Positions 50,981 through 58,610 of a stretch of DNA of 64,000 bases are shown here, piece after piece. The stretch is from Niallia sp. Man26 (GTDB taxonomy: Bacteria > Bacillota > Bacilli > Bacillales > Cytobacillaceae), in contig NZ_CP095743.1 in assembly GCF_022049065.2 (NCBI RefSeq), positions 3,177,001 through 3,241,000 of the forward strand. The letters are read 5' to 3'. Numbering within the stretch: the stretch's first letter is position 1; each line of letters opens with the position of its first letter. A model generated the notes under the pieces. That model did not search any database. It saw nothing but the letters and a program-made list of their open reading frames with translations, and was not told the origin of the DNA. The position numbers and the translations under genes are program-made.

Positions 50981-51646
50981 GTGTCTAACTTGTATTACGT
51001 TGAAACATACACAGCAACGAAAAAGGAATCTAAGGAACTTATCAGTAAACTGCATACATACTTCCATCAATATAATAGTCAGTTCTTATTCAATAGAATT
51101 TACCGGCGGAAACTGACTTTCTCCACTGAAGAAAAGAGTCAGCTATGGAATGTCCTTGTGATGATGAAAGCAGCAGATGGGAAGCAATATGAACATTTCC
51201 AAAATATTTTCAAGGACTATCAAACACAGTTAATCAGACAAGAAAACATGCTGCCAACACCAGGCTCCTTCCTCCCTTCTAACGAAAAGAACGGCTTCAT
51301 ACATATCGTTGAATACGTTCATGTTCAACCCGATTATCTAGCAGAATTTAAAGAAATAATGATTCACAATAATGGCCCTGCTATGGAGCATATTATCCAA
51401 TCAAAAAAGTGGTGCAAGGAATTTATCGCCCTTGAAACGGCAGAAGTATTATTCCATAAGGCTGATTATCCCGCATGGAATCAAATCCATCTAATCGCAA
51501 TGCTTCCATCTGGAGTTTTTCACTTCAAAAAAGACTTTAATGAAGGGTTAATAAAAGTAAACGCTCCGAACTTTGCCGAAAACTTTGAAAGACTTGGACA
51601 AATTCGGAAGTTTACTTCAAAGGTAAGTGCCGCCCGCGAGTTATAA
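50981..51646 (+). CDS. Unknown protein, possible dimeric alpha/beta-barrel (monooxygenase-like)
   Basis: A 221-residue soluble protein with a GTG start after AGAGAAG. Two halves each begin with a strand (NLYYVETYTATKKES and GFIHIVEYVHVQPDYLAEF) followed by a helix, like a pair of ferredoxin-like/ABM folds. The second half also has AVLFHKADYPAWNQIHLIAMLPSG. This is how dimeric alpha/beta-barrel proteins such as Hmo-type heme oxygenases look, but no heme or catalytic residue can be assigned. A Fur-box-like site upstream suggests induction by low iron. The QueC-like gene follows after 109 bp with its own promoter. Confidence 0.6.
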   Translation: MSNLYYVETYTATKKESKELISKLHTYFHQYNSQFLFNRIYRRKLTFSTEEKSQLWNVLVMMKAADGKQYEHFQNIFKDYQTQLIRQENMLPTPGSFLPSNEKNGFIHIVEYVHVQPDYLAEFKEIMIHNNGPAMEHIIQSKKWCKEFIALETAEVLFHKADYPAWNQIHLIAMLPSGVFHFKKDFNEGLIKVNAPNFAENFERLGQIRKFTSKVSAAREL

Positions 51647-51755
51647 TTAATTACGTCAGCTGCCCTCCATATTTAAAATTCTCCTGTACGCTCATTAAAT
51701 GCTATAATTTAATATATTGCTATTTTCATTTTGACAAGATAACAGGAGTTTTTGT

Positions 51756-52874
51756 ATGAATGTAAACAATGTATTGCCTCATTTACATAAAGAACTGCTT
51801 CACGGAATGTATTTTGACTATGATGATACCAGCACGAAATTTCTAGACATTATTACGATTACAACCAGTCTATTCTTATTTGCGCCAGAGATAAAAAAAG
51901 GCCAAAAAGATCTTTCCATTACCATTCCCGTTTTTCATTATTCTGTTTGGGAGAAGGAAAAAGCTGCGGCAGAAGCGTTTTTTTCCTGGATGACAGACAC
52001 GCATGTGTCACTTCAATTTACAAATAACATTCCGCTAGATACGGAAGAAGGATTCTTATTGTCATTGCCAGCCTATCAAAACATTGCATTGTTCTATGAT
52101 GATATCGAATCAATTGCCGGCATAAATCACCAGTTAGTATGTGATTATATACGCATTCCCAACAAAAATAATGAAAAAACAAAACAGCAGAAACTAGCTG
52201 CTTTTTTAAGAAAGACAGCATCCGATTCGAGCGAAATAATAAATATAGATATTAAATTACTCAACAAAAGAAAATCCAAAACTACTCCTGCGGCCATTTC
52301 CTTAGTATTGGCGATAGCTGCTGCCAAAGCCTATTTTAACGGCGGAACAAAAGTATATTATTATCAAAGCCAAAAGATAGATGCAGATTCTCTAAACCTA
52401 GCTAAGACTGCTCATCCGAAAACATATCAACTGCTGAATGCACTTTATCAATGCATTTCTGCAGATATGCAGATTGAGACACCCCTCTTGCATAAAACAA
52501 GGGTAGTTATCCTCAAAGAAATGCCTAAAGAGCATAAATTACAAATTAAAAATACAAATGAATGTTTGAGAATGAAAAGAAAAACAGCATTAGCGGCTGC
52601 AAATACTCCTTGTGGCATTTGCACAGCTTGCTTCCAACGAAAGATTGCCTTAGCTGCAGCAAACAGTGAAGTATATGATGGTTTTTACCAATATGACTAT
52701 GGCCAAAAGATAGCCGAAATAACGGACGAACACGATCAACAAATTTATCGAGACACTCTGGAATTAATGGAAACTCTCAGTCAGGAACGAAAAACCACAG
52801 AAGAAGACGAGTATTTAGCTGATGATCTTAGGTCAGCTTTTGCGTGTTTTGTTGATAGGTATAATCCGTACTGA
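51756..52874 (+). CDS. QueC/QatC-like protein with degenerate ATP loop (orphan)
   Basis: A 372-residue protein that resembles QueC-like proteins of the QatC type along its length. The N-terminal region (20-90) has FLDIITITTSLFLFAPEI...DLSITIPVFHYSVW. Where these proteins have ALFSGGLDSxAG it reads ALFYDDIESIAG (residues 111-122), so the SGGxDS PP-loop is gone. The region 175-200 (AAISLVLAIAAAKAYFNGG) and TAHPKTYQLLNALY near 225-240 match the family, and the zinc cluster is kept: Cys270, and Cys286/289/292 in CGICTAC. It probably binds but does not adenylate. Partners QatA, B and D are absent. It has its own TATAAT promoter and ACAGGAG. Confidence 0.72.
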   Translation: MNVNNVLPHLHKELLHGMYFDYDDTSTKFLDIITITTSLFLFAPEIKKGQKDLSITIPVFHYSVWEKEKAAAEAFFSWMTDTHVSLQFTNNIPLDTEEGFLLSLPAYQNIALFYDDIESIAGINHQLVCDYIRIPNKNNEKTKQQKLAAFLRKTASDSSEIINIDIKLLNKRKSKTTPAAISLVLAIAAAKAYFNGGTKVYYYQSQKIDADSLNLAKTAHPKTYQLLNALYQCISADMQIETPLLHKTRVVILKEMPKEHKLQIKNTNECLRMKRKTALAAANTPCGICTACFQRKIALAAANSEVYDGFYQYDYGQKIAEITDEHDQQIYRDTLELMETLSQERKTTEEDEYLADDLRSAFACFVDRYNPY

Positions 52875-52896
52875 AACCACGAAATCTAATAAACTC

Positions 52897-52925
52897 AAAG
52901 ACCTCCTTTTTCGGAAGGTTTTATT
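52897..52925 (+). terminator. Terminator after the QueC-like gene
   Basis: AAAGACCTCC faces GGAAGGTTTT, with a T-rich tail. Confidence 0.65.
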
Positions 52926-52962
52926 CTAGGCTCCCTTTGCCCTTAAAAAATGTAAATCTAGC

Positions 52963-52992
52963 AAAAAAGAGCCGCCAAACGGCAGCTCTTTT
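52963..52992 (-). terminator. Terminator after the second SDR gene
   Basis: On the minus strand AAAAGAGCTGCC faces GGCGGCTCTTTT, then T residues. Confidence 0.82.
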
Positions 52993-52994
52993 GT

Positions 52995-53789
52995 TTAAAA
53001 AATGGTCGGAACCATTCCGCCATCCATACGGATTGGTGATCCTCTAAATGCAGATGCATAGGGACTGCATAGGAATGTGGCTAATCGTCCTATTTCAATC
53101 GGTCTGATAAATCGCTGTATTTCTGATTGAGGCAAATTAGTGACCATAAATTGTGTTTCTTTTTCTGTAAAGGTCATGTTTTCATCACTGTAAATACCCT
53201 CAATTATAGCTTGCACATTTTCAGAAAGTGTTGGTCCAGGCATAATGGTATTGACTGTAACTTCTGTACCTTTTGTTAGAAAAGACAAGCTTTTTGCTAA
53301 TGATAGCAGCATTGATTTTGTCATACAATACTGAGGCATTTGTCCAGAAGGCATTACGGCTTCTTCACTAGCAATAAAAATGATTCGGCCATCATTTTTA
53401 TTCAGCATTTTTGGAAGATAATGTTTACAAAGCCCATTTGCAGCTAATACATTCGTTTCAAAGTATTTTTGCCAGACTCCATCTGTAACATCTTCGTATT
53501 GCATGATTTCGTATATCCCCATATTGTTAACTAAAATATCGACATTAGGATATTTCCTAAATAGTTCCTCTCTTTGTTGCACATCGACAATATCAGCTGC
53601 AGCATTTTGAGGGGAAGTTAACGGGAATTCTGATTTAATTTCCTGTACAGTTCGTTCTACCTCGTCATAGTTGCGGCCATTGATGAGAACATTAACTCCT
53701 TCTTTAGCCAATTCTTTTGCTATTGCTTTCCCGATTCCTTTTGTTGAGCCTGTAACTAAAGCGGTTTTATTTACTAATTCCATTTCCAA
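52995..53789 (-). CDS. Short-chain dehydrogenase/reductase
   Basis: A 264-residue SDR with TGSTKGIGKAIAKELAKEG, NNMG (instead of NNAG) near 88, the catalytic Ser in FIASEEA near 140, and YCMTK near 155. The region after YxxxK contains a long insertion-like segment (GIYSDENMTFTEKETQFM). The start is a TTG (53789) or the ATG two codons on; AAAGGAG is 9 nt before the TTG. It follows the AraC gene by 23 bp and is probably co-transcribed and co-regulated. Confidence 0.9.
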   Translation of the reverse strand: MEMELVNKTALVTGSTKGIGKAIAKELAKEGVNVLINGRNYDEVERTVQEIKSEFPLTSPQNAAADIVDVQQREELFRKYPNVDILVNNMGIYEIMQYEDVTDGVWQKYFETNVLAANGLCKHYLPKMLNKNDGRIIFIASEEAVMPSGQMPQYCMTKSMLLSLAKSLSFLTKGTEVTVNTIMPGPTLSENVQAIIEGIYSDENMTFTEKETQFMVTNLPQSEIQRFIRPIEIGRLATFLCSPYASAFRGSPIRMDGGMVPTIF

Positions 53790-53812
53790 GATACATTTCT
53801 CCTTTAAGTAGG

Positions 53813-54829
53813 TTATCCTTGTCGTTCGTCTATAAGTGCATGTTCAGTACGCCAATTTAAAGGAGTGTCACCTTCCCAACAACGGAAGGCACGATAGAAC
53901 GAGCTATGGTCTTTATATCCAACGAGAAAAGCGACTTCTTTAATATCTAGGTCAGGATCAGCCAAGTACTGTCGTGCCTGTTCATGACGGACTTCCTTTA
54001 AGAGATCCTTAAAGCTGGTTTTTTCATCAGTAAGCCGTCGCTGTAAGGTACGTTCGCTCATGCCCAACTCACTTGCAACATCTTGTATGTCAAGTCGTTC
54101 TCCTGTTAAATTGCGTTTTAAAATCCACTTAACTATCTCCGTTATTGAGTGACTGTGGCGCTGCTCCTCCAATGTTTGCTCCAATACTGGTGTTAGTATC
54201 TGCAGTAATTCAGCATTATAGGAAGTAAAAGGACGATCAAGATCTTCTCTTTGCAATATCAGTCTATTATGTTTTGCTCCGATATGGATCGGGCAACCAA
54301 AATAATCTTCCAGTGCTTGGACTTGACCAAAAGAATGTGTAAATTCTACTAAGCTCGCTTTTATAGGATATCCGGTGCCTCTTCGTCCTAGTTCCAGTAA
54401 AAACGCAAGTGTTGTTCCGACAAGCAGGGCTGGTCCTGCTTGCTCGGTTTCCAACCATTTCAGTTCAATTACACAATTTGTATCTTGTTCCACAATGCGT
54501 AATTTTTCAGGAGGGCACATTTCTTTGTAACGCGCCATTCTGTTAAGCGCATCCCGATAATCACGGGCATGGTAAGCAGCCAGTACAGATGGGGGATACT
54601 GTGTTGTTTCAAATACCGTCGGAAGCTGCAACATGCCAGCTTCACTATCACCGATCATATCGGAATATGCTTGCCATAATGCATAATATTGTTCAACAGT
54701 GACAACTGATTCACTGATTACAGTCAGCGGCATTTTTGCTTTTCGAACTAAATCCTGCGCATTAAATCCTAGTTTTTTTAATCCAGTCCAAAGTCCATCC
54801 GGTATTCTAATACGAGTATTTGCAGTCAT
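53813..54829 (-). CDS. AraC-family regulator with arabinose-binding-type N-terminal domain (OruR/ArgR-like)
   Basis: A 338-residue regulator. Residues 15-195 carry the PF12625-type sensor (LKKLGFNAQDLVRKAKMPLTVISESVVTVEQYYALWQAYSDMIGD, then PPSVLAAYHARDYRDALNRMARYK). Residues 240-335 hold the AraC domain (LDIQDVASELGMSERTLQRRLTDEKTSFKDLLKEVRHEQARQYL and VAFLVGYKDHSSFYRAFRCWEGDTPLNWR). This subgroup is common in Proteobacteria and less so in Bacillaceae, so transfer is possible. It probably activates its own operon with the SDR. Confidence 0.9.
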   Translation of the reverse strand: MTANTRIRIPDGLWTGLKKLGFNAQDLVRKAKMPLTVISESVVTVEQYYALWQAYSDMIGDSEAGMLQLPTVFETTQYPPSVLAAYHARDYRDALNRMARYKEMCPPEKLRIVEQDTNCVIELKWLETEQAGPALLVGTTLAFLLELGRRGTGYPIKASLVEFTHSFGQVQALEDYFGCPIHIGAKHNRLILQREDLDRPFTSYNAELLQILTPVLEQTLEEQRHSHSITEIVKWILKRNLTGERLDIQDVASELGMSERTLQRRLTDEKTSFKDLLKEVRHEQARQYLADPDLDIKEVAFLVGYKDHSSFYRAFRCWEGDTPLNWRTEHALIDERQG

Positions 54830-55186
54830 ATTTATTTACACCTCTCTATCTATCAGCACATTACAGCTAATTCTGTTAACGGGATAGTTATTTCATTTTA
54901 CTTTTATATTGTCTTACTGTAATTAGCAGGGAACGACAATCAATTAGCCAAAGACGCCAAGAGAAAAAATCTATGTTCATTATATCAATTTCGTTAAAGC
55001 TACTTTAACTAAAATTAAGCTCAAACTCAAAAAATGAAGTGTAATTTTAAACTAAATATTACATTAAACTCTAAATCAAGGATGATAAGCGGGAAAATCG
55101 TGAACATAAATTTTTGCTTGACCTCAAGAAAACTCTAAGTCATATGATTAAAAAGTACAAAAAAATCTATTATTGGAGTGAAGAAC
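54830..55186. other. Divergent region between AraC operon and aldo/keto reductase
   Basis: A 357-bp AT-rich spacer. It contains a perfect inverted repeat GTTAAAG-CTA-CTTTAAC (54993-55009) that may be a regulator site, and the MerR-type promoter of the reductase at its right end (described separately). No open frame is seen. Confidence 0.5.
55128..55158 (+). promoter_or_regulatory. MerR-type promoter of the aldo/keto reductase
   Basis: TTGACC, a 19-bp spacer and TATGAT. The long spacer and partial dyad (GACCTCAAG...CTCTAAGTC) are what MerR/AdhR-type activators need. It ends 28 bp before the start. Confidence 0.65.
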
Positions 55187-56158
55187 ATGAAAGTAAGAAG
55201 ACTTGGAAATAGTGAGTTGGAAGTATCATCCATTGGCCTAGGGTTGATGGGGATGTCACCAGGAATATATGGTCAGACAAATGATGAGGAATCAATTAGA
55301 ACGATTCATAGTGCAATGGAATTGGGTGTGACATTATTAGATACGGCAGATGTTTATGGAAATGGTCATAATGAAAGTTTGCTCGGCAAGGCTTTGCAAG
55401 GTAAACGAGATAAAGCAATTGTTGCTACTAAGTTTGCTTATACAACAAATTATGAAAAAATCGTCGGTCACCCTGATTATATCCAAAAAGCTGTTGAAGA
55501 CAGTCTGCGCCGATTAAATATTGACTATATTGACCTTTATTATCAACATCGTGTCGATCCAAATGTTCCGATTGAAGAGACAATCGGCGCAATGTCCGAT
55601 TTAGTTACGGCAGGAAAAGTTCGAGCAATTGGATTATCCGAAGCATCAGTTGATACCATAAAACGGGCACACAACATACATCCTATTTCTGCATTACAAA
55701 CAGAATACTCCTTGTGGAGCAGAGATATTGAGGAGGAAATCTTACCTGTTGTAAGAGATCTAGGAATTACACATGTAGCTTACAGTCCATTAAGCAGAGG
55801 ATTTATAACCGGAGAAATAAGTAATTTCAAAGATTTTGGCGATGATGATTTGCGCAGATTTATGCCGCGGTTCCAAGGAGAGAACTTCCAAAAAAATCTT
55901 GATATAGTCAGTGAAATTCAGAATATGGCTAAAGAAAAGAATGTTACACCTTCTCAATTAGCTATCGCTTGGACAATTGCAAATGGTGCCCTGCCAATCC
56001 CTGGGACAAAGCGTCAAAAATACTTAGAGGAAAATGTCGGCGCTTTAGAAGTCGAATTAACTCCTCAAGATTTAGTACGTCTTGACAGTATAAATCCCAA
56101 AAATACGGTCTATGGAAATCGCTATGATGATAATAATATGAAGGATCTTAGTCTGTAA
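55187..56158 (+). CDS. Aldo/keto reductase (AKR13/YajO-like)
   Basis: A 323-residue NADPH-dependent reductase. Tetrad: Asp and Tyr in LLDTADVYGNGHNE, Lys in VATKFAY, His in YYQHRVDPNVP. The NADP end PIPGTKRQKYLEENVGAL is near 275. The start is RRLGNSELEVSSIGLGLMGMSPG. The ATG at 55187 follows TTGGAG; a GTG 9 bp upstream overlaps that site. It is paired with a convergent MerR gene, whose protein probably activates it in response to aldehydes, as with AdhR and its targets. Confidence 0.92.
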   Translation: MKVRRLGNSELEVSSIGLGLMGMSPGIYGQTNDEESIRTIHSAMELGVTLLDTADVYGNGHNESLLGKALQGKRDKAIVATKFAYTTNYEKIVGHPDYIQKAVEDSLRRLNIDYIDLYYQHRVDPNVPIEETIGAMSDLVTAGKVRAIGLSEASVDTIKRAHNIHPISALQTEYSLWSRDIEEEILPVVRDLGITHVAYSPLSRGFITGEISNFKDFGDDDLRRFMPRFQGENFQKNLDIVSEIQNMAKEKNVTPSQLAIAWTIANGALPIPGTKRQKYLEENVGALEVELTPQDLVRLDSINPKNTVYGNRYDDNNMKDLSL

Positions 56159-56166
56159 GTTTTTAT

Positions 56167-56196
56167 GGGCACTACTCTTTTACGCAGTGCCCTTTT
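56167..56196. terminator. Bidirectional terminator between reductase and MerR genes
   Basis: GGGCACT faces AGTGCCC with CTTTTATT after it on the plus strand. Confidence 0.75.
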
Positions 56197-56197
56197 A

Positions 56198-56575
56198 TTA
56201 TGGCAGTATCTTTAAATCTTTTTCATGAATATCATAAAAAGCTAATTTATAATTTATTTTCTCCAGATAGCTATAAGTTTCTTGCAGCTGTTCTTCTACT
56301 TTTTTCTTATGCTTAAGCATCATTTCTTTTCTTTCCCTAATAGAGTCCTTGCCATACTGTGTTAATTCCACATATTTCTTCATTTCACTCAGCGGCATAT
56401 TCGTTGCACGCAAACACACCATAAAGCTTAGCCACTCTAAGTGATAATCCTCATAAATTCGAATTCCATTATGATCTCTATTAACAGTAGGAACAAGTCC
56501 TTCTTTTTCATAAAAACGCAGTGTGTGCGGAGATATTCCTGTTTTTTCAGCAACCTCGCTTATCGTAAGCCCCAT
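56198..56575 (-). CDS. MerR-family regulator (AdhR/YraB-like)
   Basis: A 125-residue regulator: winged helix LTISEVAEKTGISPHTLRFYEKEGLVPTVNRDHNGIRIYEDYHLEWLSFMVCLRATNMPLSEMKKYVEL, then a coiled coil (RERKEMMLKHKKKVEEQLQETYSYLEKIN). There is one Cys (MVCLRATNM) where AdhR has its reactive Cys, so it may sense electrophiles or aldehydes. The ATG at 56575 follows GAGGAGGGG. It converges on the aldo/keto reductase, whose promoter has the 19-bp MerR spacing. Confidence 0.9.
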   Translation of the reverse strand: MGLTISEVAEKTGISPHTLRFYEKEGLVPTVNRDHNGIRIYEDYHLEWLSFMVCLRATNMPLSEMKKYVELTQYGKDSIRERKEMMLKHKKKVEEQLQETYSYLEKINYKLAFYDIHEKDLKILP

Positions 56576-56676
56576 ATGGCCCCTCCTCTTATACCTCATT
56601 CTATTTTCATGTATTTTACTTTATATCTATTTATTTCCGCAATTAAAAGCATATTCCTATAAATATGTTCATATTG

Positions 56677-56706
56677 AGAAAAGACCTATTAACGAATAAT
56701 AGGCCT
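56677..56706 (-). terminator. Terminator after the lipoprotein gene
   Basis: On the minus strand GGCCTATTA faces TAATAGGTC, then TTTTCTC. Confidence 0.7.
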
Positions 56707-56733
56707 CTCCCTTTCATTCACATAATAATCTTA

Positions 56734-57297
56734 TTACTGCATATACTTCTCCACTAATTCAAAGCATCTTTCTTCCGTAAGATTTCCTAGCACAGCCACG
56801 TATTCCAACTGTTCCATCGTACCGCCTTCATATTTTAAAGAAGCCTCTTTTGCAGTACTATCTCTGTATTCAATCCACTTACGCTGTTCATTTCTCAACT
56901 GCTCCATTTCGTCAGAAGGCAGTTGCTTCTGTAAGACACCATAAATTTCATTTACTAAGCCATCCCACGTGTCATATCTGTCACCTTCAACCTTTTTCAT
57001 GGCATATGTTGAGTCATCTTCTGGATTGTTCCGTCGTTCATCCATTTCTTTTTTTGTATCATTTAATTTCTTGAGATACTCTTCCTTTTGACTCTCTGCA
57101 GTATCATTAGCAGCTGTGTTTTTTTCCGTTTTATTTGTACCAGTATTTTCTTTAGGTGCCTCACCATTTGCTGTTTGAGAACTGCTGTTATGTTCAGCTT
57201 GTTTATCTGCTGAATTGCTTGATTCTGTGGATGAGTTATTACAAGCAGCCAAAATCAGTACCGCAACTAAAGAGAAAATCACCTCAAAAGTTTTCAT
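56734..57297 (-). CDS. Secreted lipoprotein with C-terminal DUF1311/LprI-like domain
   Basis: A 187-residue lipoprotein. The signal peptide KTFEVIFSLVAVLILAAC ends in the lipobox LAAC. A Ser/Asn/Thr/Glu-rich linker (about 20-75) follows, then a helical domain at 75-187 with YDTWDGLVNEIYGVLQKQL and RNEQRKWIEYRDSTAKEASLKYEGGTMEQLEYVAVLGNLTEERCFELVEKYM. The WIxYRD...A...GG pattern is that of the lysozyme-inhibitor-like LprI family. The ATG at 57297 has GGAGG before it. Single gene on the cell surface, with exact role unknown. Confidence 0.85.
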   Translation of the reverse strand: MKTFEVIFSLVAVLILAACNNSSTESSNSADKQAEHNSSSQTANGEAPKENTGTNKTEKNTAANDTAESQKEEYLKKLNDTKKEMDERRNNPEDDSTYAMKKVEGDRYDTWDGLVNEIYGVLQKQLPSDEMEQLRNEQRKWIEYRDSTAKEASLKYEGGTMEQLEYVAVLGNLTEERCFELVEKYMQ

Positions 57298-57440
57298 TAT
57301 GAAAGTCCTCCTTTTATGGAAGTGAGTGACGTTCCTCCTTTTATTCCCTTTATTTAACAATATAACAATTACAATTATTGTTAATCAATTTATATGTATA
57401 TTTCTCGGTTTATTTTTAGAAGCAAGACAGCAGCATAAAT

Positions 57441-57478
57441 AAAAAAGCACCAAACCCCCAACCGGGAATTTGATGCTT
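57441..57478 (-). terminator. Terminator after ssrA
   Basis: AGCATCAAA faces TTTGGTGCT with a C/G-rich inner pairing, then TTTTTTA on the minus strand. Confidence 0.85.
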
Positions 57479-57518
57479 CATATCTCTAAGTAGTAAAAAA
57501 CCACCAAACATATGTATT

Positions 57519-57877
57519 TGGTGGAGACGGTGGGAGTCGAACCCACGTCCAGAAACATCGGCACTTAAGCTTCTACGAGTGTAGTCAACATATTCGCGAT
57601 TCGCTCATTCTTATGCCTGCTGACGGGCGTCCGATGAGCTAGCCTGGTTGTTCTCTTCCTTCTTCCTCAGACGGTGGAATCCGGCGTAGCCCACTTAAAG
57701 TGAGTCCCTTACCCTACCACATGGGCGATGGAGGGAGGAACCGCTAAGCGCTATTAAGCAGCTAAAGCGAAGTTGTTTTGTTGTTTGCCAGTTATAGGCT
57801 TTGACGTTTTAACGAGGCCGATCCCCTCGACTCGCAACCTAAGCTCGAACTATCCCTGTCGAATCCGTAACGTCCCC
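57519..57877 (-). ncRNA. ssrA: tmRNA
   Basis: A 359-nt transfer-messenger RNA. The 5' end GGGGACGTTACGGATTCGAC and the 3' end GGTGGAGACGGTGGGAGTCG (read on the respective ends) are the conserved tRNA-Ala-like parts, and the encoded 3' CCA is at 57519-57521. The tag frame runs from the resume codon GGC (57787-57789) to TAA (57754-57756) and encodes GKQQNNFALAA, which after the added Ala gives AGKQQNNFALAA. It rescues stalled ribosomes together with SmpB, encoded just upstream. A terminator follows. Confidence 0.97.
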
Positions 57878-58032
57878 ATAAGGATAAAATCTAGTGATTG
57901 TTACATCACTGGATTCACGCTATTTGCGTTAACGTTAGGAAGCTCAAAAATAGGAGCTTTAAGTTATGCTTGTCTTAACGACATAATTTATTATAACATA
58001 AACATCCTAGATTTCAATTGTAAGTTTTTGGA

Positions 58033-58500
58033 TTACATTTTTTGTCTATCTCTTAAGGCACGCTCGATGCTGCGGTTTGCTTCTTTGCGCTTTAATGTCT
58101 CACGCTTGTCATAGTTTTTCTTACCCTTACCGAGCCCGATTAAAACCTTGGCAAAGCCGTTTTTCATATAAAGCTTCAATGGAACTAATGCATAACCGAT
58201 TTCCTTCGTGTCGCCAATCAGCTGGTTTATCTGCTTTTTGTGAAGCAGCAGCTTGCGTGTTCTCAGCGGCTCATGATTATAACGGTTTCCTTGTTCATAT
58301 GGGCTTATATGCATGCCATACAAAAATACTTCACCGTTATGAACACGGGCATATGATTCCTTCAGGTTAACCCTGCCAGCACGGATTGCCTTAATCTCTG
58401 TTCCTTGCAGCACGATGCCTGCTTCATATGTTTCCTCAATAAAATAATCGTGGTTCGCTTTTTTGTTTTGAGCGACTACTTTCCCTTCACCTTTTGGCAT
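58033..58500 (-). CDS. smpB: SsrA-binding protein
   Basis: A 155-residue RNA-binding protein that delivers tmRNA to stalled ribosomes. It shows [39 protein letters not shown], the conserved [26 protein letters not shown] and a basic C-terminal tail ([26 protein letters not shown]) that enters the empty A site. It lies between rnr and ssrA, the standard Bacillus order, and uses ATG at 58500. Confidence 0.97.
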   Translation of the reverse strand: MPKGEGKVVAQNKKANHDYFIEETYEAGIVLQGTEIKAIRAGRVNLKESYARVHNGEVFLYGMHISPYEQGNRYNHEPLRTRKLLLHKKQINQLIGDTKEIGYALVPLKLYMKNGFAKVLIGLGKGKKNYDKRETLKRKEANRSIERALRDRQKM

Positions 58501-58570
58501 TAAAATCCCCTACCTTTATAACCTAATTGTATCAAATTATCTCTGTTCGGACAATTTTGATGAAGTTTAT

Positions 58571-58597
58571 CAAAGGGAAGCAAGATATGCTTCCCTT
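58571..58597. terminator. Hairpin between rnr and smpB
   Basis: AAAGGGAAGCA pairs perfectly with TGCTTCCCTTT, loop of 5. There is no good T-tract on the minus strand, so it is probably a partial terminator or stabiliser. Confidence 0.55.
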
Positions 58598-58610
58598 TCT
58601 CAAAAACATT

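Noticed and set aside
51756..52874. A complete Qat anti-phage system
   Set aside because: No QatA (ATPase), QatB or QatD (nuclease) gene lies nearby, and the ATP loop is missing, so defence by the known mechanism is not supported.
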